Shown here piece by piece: positions 1 to 8,878 of a DNA stretch of 64,000 bases (the stretch's first letter is position 1; every line of letters begins with the position of its first letter). Below the pieces are notes generated by a model. That model made no database searches and was not told the origin of the DNA. It saw only the letters and a list, made by a program, of their open reading frames with translations. Origin of the DNA: Linum tenue (lineage: Eukaryota > Streptophyta > Magnoliopsida > Malpighiales > Linaceae). The stretch is taken from the NCBI GenBank assembly GCA_946122785.1, contig CAMGYJ010000011.1:38776513-38840512 (forward strand). The letters are read 5' to 3'. A program made the position numbers and the translations under genes.

Positions 1-2825
1 AGCTGCCTCCAAGAGCGGATCCACATTGCTCTTGAGGTACAGCTTCAGATGATGGCCATGCACCCGACGGGTACAACCACCGGCATTGGTCAGCTCGACC
101 TGGCCATCCGGCAGGATGCAAGCGAGTGAGTACTCGGATGGCCAGGGTGATCGTGATGCAGGAGGTGGGACCAGCTCATAGTGGTCTCCACCTTTCTTCC
201 GAGTAGGCCTAGGCACCTGCTGCTTCGGCCGCCACTCCTCTTTGAGCTTTTTATTCGTTGGTGAGGCTGGAGGGAGCGGCGGCGAAGGAGTGAGAGGGGG
301 GTCCTGCAAAATGGGAGATGCAGACGGATACACGACAGGCTCGTGTACCGGGTCAGAAATAGCATGCACAGGTGTGACAGCAATCATAGCACAGTGATCG
401 AATTCAGTCACAGCAAAGGTAGCTTGTTCATTTCCAGCACGCAGTATCAGTTTACCATCATGCACATCAATAAGTGCCTTGGCGGTGGCAAGAAATGGTC
501 TCCCTAAAATCAAAGGCACATCCACATCATCATGTATATCCAGAATAATAAAATCAACAGGATATGTGAATGCACCCACTTTAACAAGCAGATCCTCTAT
601 GATACCCCTAGGATGCACAACGGATCGGTCAACTAGTTGAATGATCATCCTAGTAGGGCTAAGTTCACCTAGGTCTAGCTTTTTGAACAATTTGTATGGC
701 ATGACATTAATGCTAGCGCCTAGGTCCGCCAAGGACTTTCCTATATGCATGCTGCCAATAGTAAGAGGGATAGTAAAACTCCCTGGGTCCTTGCGCTTTT
801 CGGGCAGCTTGTTCTGCAGGACAGCAGAACATTCCTCGCTTAGCAGCACTGTCGAGAGATCCCCAAGTTTCTTCTTGTTGGTGAGGAGATCTTTCATGAA
901 CTTTGCGTACTTGGACATCTTCGACAGTGCCTCCACAAAAGGTACGCTGATGTTGAGCTGCTTCAGCATTGCCATAAACCTGGCAAACTCAGTCTCCAGC
1001 TTGTCTTTGTGTAGGCGAGTGGGGAAGAGAAGCTGGGGTACATGCTCCTTAACCACTAGTTGTGGCTTGGGAGCAGGGGCTTCCTTCTCCACCCGCACTT
1101 CTGCATCGTCGACTGGAAGTGCTGAAGCAGGTAGTGATTCCTCCTGCCTGGTCGGGGCAGGATCAGCCGATGTGAGCCTGCCACTCCTGGTGAAGATGGC
1201 ATCCAGCTGCTCGGGTGGCTCCCGTGGATTGGGGATGGTGGTGGCAGGTAGAGTCCCCGGGGCCCGGGCAGTAAGTTGGCGCGCTAGGGCACCGACTTGG
1301 TGCTGTAAATCTTCCAGAATAGCACCCTGGTTTCTCTGTCCTGCCTCCAGAGAGACTATGCTCTGGTCCACCCTCATGAAATTCGCCTGGCTGGTGGTCA
1401 TGAATGCCGCCAAAATATTCTTCAGATCGGTCATCTGGTTATCGGGAGCTGGGGCTGCTGCTGGCTCGGCATACTGTCGGTGGGGCTGCTAGAATGGCTG
1501 CCCCTGCCTAGGCTAGTAGGGCTGCTGCTGTGGTGGTGGCCCCTGCCTAGCCTGGATGGGCTGCCTCTGCTGCAAACCACCCGCTGGTGCTGGGAAACCA
1601 GGTGGTTTGGTGTTGTTGCTGCTTCAGGAGAAATTGGGATGCTGGCGCCATCCTTCATTGTAGGTGTTGCTATATGGGTCCAGGCGCCGAGCATTTGCGA
1701 TGAAGTCCACCTGTTCTTGGGGAGTAGAGGACTCCCTCATAGCCTGACAGTCTTCCACCCGGTGATTCGGGCTCTCACACCACTAGCACTGAGCTACAGG
1801 AGGCGTAGCTACACCTCGGCCCGGAAGGAGGCTGTTAGGCAGCTTCAATGTCTGCACCAACTCAGCCACCTGCTGCTCTAACCCGGATCTGGCCTCCATA
1901 GCATGCACACCACGGTCCCGGGAATGTCTGCCTCTGCTGCTCTGCCCCCAAGAATGATCTCGGGCAGCCAAGGTACTGATCATCTGGTTCAGCTCGGGTG
2001 GAGTCTTAGTAAGGATATCCCCTCCTGGGCATAGAGACTCGATCACCCTCTGGCTGTCTGGGGTGAGGGCACTGTAGAAGTTCCCCACTGTGAAAGCATC
2101 ACTGAAGCCATGATGGGGACACTGCCAGAAGTATCCCATGTACCGCTCCCATGCATCACGAAGGGACTCATCTGGCTCTTGGCGGAAGTGAGTGATCTCC
2201 CGCTGAATCTCTGTGGTCTTCGATGCCGGATAGTACCTGTGCACGAACTTGTCAGCCAGATCGTCCTAAGAGGTGATGGACAGTGGGGACTGGGTCTCCA
2301 ACCACCTCTTAGCATTCCCCACCAGAGAATGGGGGAAGAGGTGCAGGCGGATTGCGTCATCCGGAACACCGTTCAGCTTGAACCCGTTTGTCAGCTGCAG
2401 AAAACGGGAAAGATGTGCCCGGGCCTCCTCATCCTTCAAGCCATGGAACTGGATAGAGGATGTAATGAGTTGAATCCAGCATGGCTTGATCTCGAAGTTG
2501 TTTGCTGGAATCGGCGGATAGAGGATACCGGGCGGATGTCAGCAATCCGCGGAGTGTAGTAATACTCCAAGGTGGGACCTGGTGGTGGTGGATGATGATG
2601 GACCCCAGCTGCCTGGGGATTGGGGTCGTTCCCTAGGAACTGGTTCACCGGAGGTGGGTTGTGATCGCCTTCCATCTCGTACTCGTCCTCGGACTCGCTG
2701 CTCAATTGGCCGTCTCTGCGCTCTTCCGTAGCCAGTCTAGCTCGCTGTTGTCTCCTAAGTTGGCGGCTGGTGCGTTCAATCTCTGGATCCAACGGCAGTA
2801 AACCTCACGACTGGCTACGGGTCAT
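1..2825 (-). pseudogene. Degenerate gag-protease of element A
   Basis: The initiation codon is at 2823-2825. Compared with B, codon 7 has become TGA. A 1-nt deletion near 2527 shifts the frame in the N-terminal gag region, and a Trp codon near 2266 has become TAG. The remaining reading still shows the Athila gag core (an FRQEPDESLRDAWERY segment and a CPHHGF segment) and the protease DLGAS-type active site. At the gag/protease junction near 655, A reads straight through in one frame, unlike B, so the family ancestor had a single gag-pro ORF. The left end encodes the same integrase-tail-like segment as B. Confidence 0.85.
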
Positions 2826-2950
2826 GCACTATCTGCACACAATCAAGCAATGCAAACCCGTGAAGGCACAAGTGGGAAGGAACAAAAACTCAATGCGAAA
2901 ATGAAAATGCTAAAGTAACAGAAATCACTTTTCTTCAACAACCTAGCCGT

Positions 2951-2968
2951 CCCCCGGCAACGGCACCA
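2951..2968 (-). other. Primer-binding site of element A (tRNA-Asp, mutated)
   Basis: On the minus strand the site is TGGTGCCGTTGCCGGGGG. It differs at two positions from the tRNA-Asp-complementary site of elements B and C, and lies 6 nt inside the LTR. Confidence 0.8.
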
Positions 2969-2974
2969 AAAACT

Positions 2975-4337
2975 TGACTCACTCCTACTGTCACTCTAGA
3001 AAATGGCCAAGTGTAACCACTTCCTAAAGCGTAGTATAGCGGGTTTGGGTTTTATTGTCAACCCGAGTCCTAGATGTGATGACTACTCGGTGAAATCTCG
3101 TTATCTAGCAGTGAACTTTTAGTGCAAATTCAAACAAACAAAAACACAAAGCAAGTTTAACAGTTGTTCAAGTCAAGAGAGGACACCCGGATATGGTTCC
3201 CCCTAGACTGCAGTTAAGTCGGATTGCAATTTTCCAAGTTCAGTTTTTATGAAAGTTATACTGCGGAAGGTTCTTAAATAGCCTGAAGTCTCGACTAAAG
3301 GTCTCCAGACCCTCTCAATCTGAGTCTCTAGCGGGCGACTAACCTCCACCGGAGTAAACAGATTGAGGCCCTAACGAACCAAACCTCCACTACCGAATGG
3401 AATTCGGTACAGAATAGCGAATTGGCTCCTCGACTAAAGTCACCAATTCGCTACCTTCGATTAAGGATACTCTATCAACCTAGGCAGATATTCTCATTCT
3501 AGGTCAAAGCAGAAACAACAGGAATTTGATCAGGATTCAAGTCATTCAATCATTCAAACCTCAATCGAATATAATCAATTCACAAATTCTGTACTTGGGT
3601 TCATACAATCAGACCTAGCATACAAATCTAGGGTTCCCCATACCCAGATGAATGGGGGAACTACTCCATAGAGAAAGAAGCAAAAGCAGATTCAGACGCG
3701 GAAATCATTCTGTGAAGACGGATTTCTGCTCCTGGACGGTTAATCGGCACTTCTCCAAGCTCAAGCCGGGCTCCAATGGTGATGAAGATCAAGCTATGGC
3801 ACTTGGGAACTCTGGTTCGTCGCTTTCTCTCTCTAGGAATCGGTTTCTCTCTCAAAAACTCGGAACCCTTCAATGTTGGCCTTCTTCTTCCTTTTATCAG
3901 CTGCCAGATCGCGATACCCGGTCGAAACCCATTAAAAATACCGGGTATTTCGACCGGGTATAAATGACGCGCACCGTTTCGTTCAGGGAAAAATCCCCGG
4001 TCACTTCCCAAAATCCCCGACCGGGGATTTAAGCCATTTTGCCCGGGCCCCCCTCTGTTTCTCACGGGGCGCCCAAAGTCATAATACGCGACCATGGCCA
4101 GAAAATACCCGGTCGGGTATTTCTGCCTTTGGCCGGGTATTTTGGTTCTCCAGCCTCCTTCTTCCCAACTTCGCTCCTTTTGACCCAGAACTCGTTTCTC
4201 CACCTCGATTCCAACGCCGGGTCCTGAAATATGACATAAACACACAACCTAGCGTGAAATCGATTTAAAACACGAGATTCCACATCACAAACGGCTTCAG
4301 AATAGGGGTGAAACTATGTGTAATTATCGGTCTATCA
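2975..4337 (-). repeat. 5' LTR of element A (1363 bp)
   Basis: The LTR begins TGACTCACTCC and ends GGTCTATCA on the plus strand, giving TG...CA termini. It is homologous to the two 1340-bp LTRs of element B but clearly diverged. It contains the same three CCGGTC-core hairpins (about 3914-4140) described for B. Confidence 0.9.
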
Positions 4338-4967
4338 TATCTATAATAATCGTTGAAAGAAATATGCACTTTATGAAGGTGAGATTACTTTTTCAAAGAG
4401 AGGCTCATTCGAGTCGCCTTCGACACCAATTTATACATGACAATGCACAACCATATGGTCTATATTATTTTTGTGACACCGACTATTTTGTCTTCGATAT
4501 TTTTGTAATCCACTTATGATTCAAGCTCTTAGTGATGACCATGTTTCAAATATCTGAAGCACCCCGCTAACACCTCTTCAACTATCACACTCCAATATTA
4601 AAAAAAAAAAGACAAAAAGTCCATATGTTGACGGGAGCTTTCTTTCCCCCATCTGCTTCGTTCAAGGTAGTAAAGACATCCTCTCATGTACCTAGTCTAA
4701 AATCGGATTGCTCGTTTATGTCTCACCCGTGGTAAAAATCTATTCAAATTAATTCACCATTCACGTTGTCACTTCCTCCTGTCTAATGAACTATCAACCC
4801 GTTTAATCCTTCACGTTCTTAATAGGTTTAGTCTAATATCGAATTGCTCCTTTATGTCTCACCCGAGGTAAAAATCTATTCAAAATAATTCACTATGCAC
4901 TTTGTCACTTCCTCCTTCCCAATAAACTATCAACTCGTCTCATCCTTCGCGTTCTTAATAGGGTTTC
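4338..4967. other. Spacer between elements A and C
   Basis: No gene is visible. It is AT-rich sequence with short frames only. Its second half is a two-copy tandem repeat (4694-4966). Confidence 0.6.
4694..4966. repeat. Two-copy tandem repeat, period 136 bp
   Basis: Two diverged units begin AGTCTAA at 4694 and 4830 and share the TTTATGTCTCACCCG and TTCTTAATAGG blocks. The second unit ends where element C inserted. Confidence 0.8.
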
Positions 4968-6385
4968 TGATGACTCTGTATTTGCACATGTTTTCCCCTT
5001 TTGTTTCTTGATTGTTTGAGCTTGAATTACCGTGTCTTTGACCGATTTTACGCTAGGTTGTGTTCCTTTGTCACATTTCAGGTCCTAGCACATAAAGTGA
5101 AGCATAGGCGCAAGTTTCAAGTCAATCAGAGATCAATTGACGATTTGGGAGAAGACACTCGGGCATGACCTGAAGAAGAATGGATTTCTACCTCACTTTA
5201 TGGACAGAGAATCATGCAAGCTTGTTATGAAACGAAAGAGGACGAGACTACGAGCGTCTGGGATCAAACGGCGACTGATTCGGAGTCCGGACGAGGGAGA
5301 AACGAAGCATTAAACAGAGGCTGAGCAAGCTGCACGGGCAGACCAGGGAGGTGCACGGCCGTGCAACATATAATCCTGGCCGTGCGAGTTGGTTGAGGTT
5401 CGACTTAATGAAACGGCGCGTTTTGAGGTGCACGGCCAGAATGGTGATGTGCATGGCCGTGCACCCTGGCCGTGCGAGTCGGGAATTGTTGTTTAAAACC
5501 CGATTTTCAGCGAAAGGAAGGGAGGAGAGCTGGGTTTTGGATCCCAAACACCCAAGGGAGGAACCCTAGAGAGAGAGAGCGACTTGGGAACATTCTTGGA
5601 GCTATTTTGGAGGATTTCTTCGCCATTGGAGCTCAGGAATCAAGCTTGGAGATGGAGATTGAAGATCTAGATCAGATTTCTGCAGTCTCTCTCTTCTCTA
5701 TGGAGTAACTTCCCTTCACTTAGGTTTTGAGGAACCCTAGTTCCATGAGTTAGGATCTTTCTTGTATGAAGTTTTGGATGCTATACTGTTTGATTATAAT
5801 CGATTGAGGCATGATTTATTGAGTCAATTGGATCTTGATCAAATTCTCTTGATTTCTGCTTTAACCTATGATAGATAGAATCTGATTAGGTTAAGAGAGC
5901 TTCCTTGATTGATAGTAGTGAATTGGTTGTGCGAGAGTCAATCAATTCACTGCTTTGTACTGGAACTCATTCCAGTAGTGGAGATCTGTGTGAATCGCCT
6001 TAGCAGTCTATCCCGGTGAAGGCTAGTCACCTGCCGGGTATTCTGTCTGAGAGGGCTTGGTCAGCTTAAGAGATTCCAAGCTAATTTAGGATCTTCCGCA
6101 GTTTAATCAACAGTAGATCAACCAAAGGTAATTGCAACTTGGACCTAATTGAGGAGCTAGGGGGAATCATACCTAAGTGAGTTCCCAACTTGTAATTAGT
6201 AGAGTAGTTAGTAGAGTAGTTTAGTAAATCAATCCTTAATCTAGTTTGCTAGATAATGAACTGAAGCTGAGTAATAGTAACTCTAGAGACCCGTGGATTC
6301 GATATTTATTACTTGTGCCACTATACTGCAGCCCCTTTCATTGGTTACACTTGGCCATTGTTAGGTGTTGTGTTTTAGCGTGTCA
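4968..6385 (+). repeat. 5' LTR of element C (1418 bp)
   Basis: The LTR begins TGATGACTC and ends GCGTGTCA. It contains GC-rich hairpins with GCACGGCC/GGCCGTGC arms: 5353-5360 with 5378-5385 (17-nt loop) and 5427-5437 with 5455-5465 (11-bp perfect arms, 17-nt loop). Confidence 0.95.
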
Positions 6386-6391
6386 AGTTTT

Positions 6392-6409
6392 TGGCGCCGT
6401 TGCCGGGGA
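6392..6409 (+). other. Primer-binding site of element C (tRNA-Asp)
   Basis: TGGCGCCGTTGCCGGGGA is the complement of the 3' end of plant tRNA-Asp including CCA, and starts 6 nt after the 5' LTR. Use of tRNA-Asp is characteristic of Athila elements. Confidence 0.9.
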
Positions 6410-6524
6410 CTTTCTAGATTATTAGGAAAGGCAGAAGTTTGTTACTTTAGCTTTTTTTTCTTTTCTTTTCCACCCTTGCTTTTCACTTGGGTGTTTTTTG
6501 TTTTTGTTGGTGCAGATCTGAATC

Positions 6525-7652
6525 ATGGATCCTCATGGCTTCTCCAACCATTGGGGGTATCCACCACCATCCGAGTGGTATTACCCCGAGACCCCCTGGA
6601 GCAATCAAGGAGGAGAAGACTATGGATTCGGGTTTCAGTACCAACCCCCATCCTACGAAGAACAATCAGACCCCTGGGTATTTCAAGAACAATCTCCTTA
6701 TCAAGAAGAATTCCTCCATCAGCCAGATCCAAACTATCACTTGAGGCTTCTCGTGGACCAGATTGCTCGAGTACCTGAGACATCCTTTCCAAAGATGGAT
6801 ATCCCAGACAATGCCCAAACTGGGTTCTCCTACCGTGAAACAGAGGAGACCCTCCTGAGCATAAAAAAGAGCCTCGAGGATCTTGAGAAAGCTTATGCAC
6901 AACCTGCTCAAGATCGCCCTTCTGCTATCATACTAGAAGAGGAGGAGGAAGACGAAGGCTACAAGGACATTGTGGAGCAAACAGAAGTTATCACGGAGAG
7001 CTCCCGTGAAGATCATGATCAAGAATGTCCTATCGTAGCCGACCACACCTTCCCACATCCCAAACTGAGCTTTGAAGAGGCGGGCATGAGTGAGGAGATG
7101 CAAGAAAATCTCATGAAAGAAATTGCTTGGCAACTTGCTCTCCAATCCGTGCTAGAAGACGAAGAGCAAGAAAGGGTTCAGAAAGAAGTTGTGGAGGATG
7201 ACGAAAGTGAAGCAGGAGGAGTTCTTGATCATTTCCCAGGGGTGATACCATATGAACAAGGAAGGGAGGTTGACGAAGCAATTGGCGTCCAGGTTGAGGA
7301 CGAAGTTGAGGTGGAAGAGGCCTGCACCGGCCATGAGTTGCATGTGATATCTCCACCAAACGTCGAGGAACTACTTAGCAAGGACCCATTTGCAGTGTCT
7401 CTTTGCCAGACCAAGGCCACTTCGACATCGGTCCCTCTTGGTGGACGCGATGGTGGTCAATCGATGTTGTCATATCTGGTTTGGGGCAATGAGACGAGAG
7501 AAGAGAAGAAGAGGTCTCGAGGGTGGAGACTTCATCTGCATCAAGTGCACGAGCTTCCATCCCCTGTCATACCGCATGCTCGTGACTTGAGACTCCACCT
7601 CATAGATGAGAACCTCAACTTCAAGGAGGTTCTAGCATGGACCGAAACTTAG
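6525..7652 (+). CDS. Unrecognised 375-residue acidic protein of element C
   Basis: This is the only substantial ORF of element C; its ATG lies 115 nt after the primer site. The N-terminal 60 residues are rich in Pro, Tyr, Trp and Gln. A short heptad-like helix (about 104-125, ETEETLLSIKKSLEDLEKAY) follows. Next come strongly acidic stretches (EEEEEDEG, EDEEQERVQKEVVEDDESE and EDEVEVEEA), then a more basic C-terminus. I see no CCHC knuckle, no DSG/DLG protease motif and no polymerase motif, so it does not look like gag or pol. It may be a much-diverged structural protein, a captured host fragment, or an accessory protein. The frame is intact and the element young. Function is unknown to me. 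Confidence 0.75.
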   Translation: MDPHGFSNHWGYPPPSEWYYPETPWSNQGGEDYGFGFQYQPPSYEEQSDPWVFQEQSPYQEEFLHQPDPNYHLRLLVDQIARVPETSFPKMDIPDNAQTGFSYRETEETLLSIKKSLEDLEKAYAQPAQDRPSAIILEEEEEDEGYKDIVEQTEVITESSREDHDQECPIVADHTFPHPKLSFEEAGMSEEMQENLMKEIAWQLALQSVLEDEEQERVQKEVVEDDESEAGGVLDHFPGVIPYEQGREVDEAIGVQVEDEVEVEEACTGHELHVISPPNVEELLSKDPFAVSLCQTKATSTSVPLGGRDGGQSMLSYLVWGNETREEKKRSRGWRLHLHQVHELPSPVIPHARDLRLHLIDENLNFKEVLAWTET

Positions 7653-7689
7653 GAGCCATCGTCCGGCTCACGACGTGAAAGAAGCGCTT

Positions 7690-7707
7690 GTTGGGAGGCA
7701 ACCCAAC
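7690..7707 (+). other. Conserved hairpin with AGGCAA loop (element C)
   Basis: GTTGGG and CCCAAC arms (6 bp) enclose AGGCAA, preceded by AAGCGCTT, 38 nt after the ORF stop. Element B has the same loop and upstream AAGCGCTTGT with a different but still paired stem (21168-21185, minus). Confidence 0.75.
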
Positions 7708-7912
7708 CAGTCGGTTTGCATTTCTTTCTCTATTTCTCCTCAGTTGAGTCAGTTTTGTTATTTGGTTTTAGAGTCAATAGCTCAACCTTTGTGAGATTTT
7801 GTGTGGTGTTTGTGTTCTGATTACTCTCTCTTCCTGGAATGCACCGCCTGCCCCGTCCATCATCATTCACCCTTGATCTGGTAACTTCGTTCTACCCTCC
7901 TTATCTTTCCTC

Positions 7913-7946
7913 CATTGAGGACAATGTCGTGCTTAAGTGTGGGGGG
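7913..7946 (+). other. Hairpin plus internal polypurine tract (element C)
   Basis: CATTG-AGGA-CAATG (7913-7926) is followed 6 nt later by TTAAGTGTGGGGGG (7933-7946). The same purine block occurs next to the 3' LTR at 8862-8875, so this is a second, internal polypurine tract about 0.93 kb upstream. Confidence 0.75.
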
Positions 7947-7987
7947 TGTTCGATTATGTATGCGGGTGAATGTTTGGCTGTTTGTGT

Positions 7988-8037
7988 GCTTGGAGCCTAG
8001 TCCACTGTCCAAATTTTTAAATTTGAGGGCTCCAAGT
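7988..8037 (+). other. Two-stem RNA fold conserved with element B
   Basis: The outer stem is CTTGGAGCC (7989-7997) with GGCTCCAAG (8028-8036), extendable by one G-T pair. The inner stem is CAAATTT (8010-8016) with AAATTTG (8019-8025). Element B keeps the outer stem and the linker but has CAAATCT/AGATTTG inside, a compensatory pair change. Confidence 0.75.
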
Positions 8038-8301
8038 ATGTGTTCCTTGCAATTACCTGCTCAGTATGCTTTGAATTGACAGTCTCTGTAGTGGTTTGCA
8101 ACCTAGGGAGGTAGTGTAGCACTATGGAGGATGTTGATGCATTTAAGAAGTCTCATTTCTTCTTCATAGTGTGTTGGTTGTTTGAGTGAATTAGTGATCT
8201 TAGGACCCTTGAATTGTGTGGTGTTGTGGACTCTCTGCTTGTCATGGACTCTTGTATCATGTTTTGAAATAACAGGTGCTCGAAAATGCGCTTTAAAATG
8301 A

Positions 8302-8479
8302 CGTCTCCCGTGCGAATAGGGCGAAAGTGTGTAAAGGGAGACGGGAATCCGTTCCCAATTTCCACCTACTACCTCCAGCCCCCTTACATGTCTTTCCCCC
8401 GCACGAGGCTCGAGACAACTGCTCCTGGCATGGCCGGTAAGAGCCGGGCTCCCTCAAAACCTTTGCTAGGTGGGAGCCC
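8302..8479 (+). other. Two further hairpins in the 3' region of element C
   Basis: CGTCTCCC (8302-8309) pairs with GGGAGACG (8336-8343). GGGCTCCC (8446-8453) pairs with GGGAGCCC (8472-8479). Both have perfect 8-bp arms. I did not find clear counterparts in element B. Confidence 0.6.
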
Positions 8480-8497
8480 CCGTTTTCTACAAAAACA

Positions 8498-8570
8498 GGT
8501 TGGAACCCTTGAAAAAAAAGAGAAAAACAGAAAAACAAGCAAAAAGAAGAAAGAAAAGGGGGTTCCAACC
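8498..8570 (+). other. Hairpin with 51-nt A-rich loop (element C)
   Basis: GGTTGGAACCC (8498-8508) pairs perfectly over 11 bp with GGGTTCCAACC (8560-8570). The loop is almost pure A and G. Element B has a hairpin of the same design, with a different stem, at the corresponding place (20114-20188). Confidence 0.7.
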
Positions 8571-8837
8571 ATCTCCAAAAAGAAAATCGAGCACCTTGAA
8601 AAATGTGAGTCCATGATCTTTTGTTTTTGAGAGTCTCTTCATCCACGATTCATTTGTCCTCTGTTCACTATTTGCCATGATGCCGACTCGAGACTAGCGT
8701 TCTCGCCGAAGAGGCTATGAGATGACTTGTGCGTTGGTTGACCTCGTAAGCTGCTAAATGATCTAGGAAGTCCGCTACCTACGATCGAGGTTGTTTGTTG
8801 CTATAGAGGTCTGGAGAGTTGCATTGGTTTGAGTTAG

Positions 8838-8878
8838 GTTTGCTTGGGGACAAGCAAACAGTTAAGTGTGGGGGGATT
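8838..8878 (+). other. Hairpin plus terminal polypurine tract (element C)
   Basis: GTTTGCTTG-GGGA-CAAGCAAAC (8838-8859; 9-bp perfect stem, 4-nt loop) is followed after AG by TTAAGTGTGGGGGG (8862-8875) and the 3' LTR. The purine tract is the expected plus-strand primer. Confidence 0.85.

Larger units (their letters stand above)
1..4337 (-). mobile_element. Athila-like LTR retrotransposon A, truncated by window edge
   Basis: This is the upstream part of a Ty3/Athila-type element read on the minus strand: 5' LTR (2975-4337), primer site, then gag and protease running off the left edge. It matches the complete element B at 17997-25566 along its whole visible length, including the short protease-to-integrase-tail arrangement. 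A therefore belongs to the same pol-deleted family. It carries several disabling mutations in gag and looks older than B. The base after the LTR is followed by TATCT, the candidate target duplication; its partner lies outside the window. Confidence 0.9.

Noticed and set aside
3652..3967. Short ORFs inside LTRs of A, B and C
   Set aside because: They lie in LTR sequence, have no motifs and change between copies.
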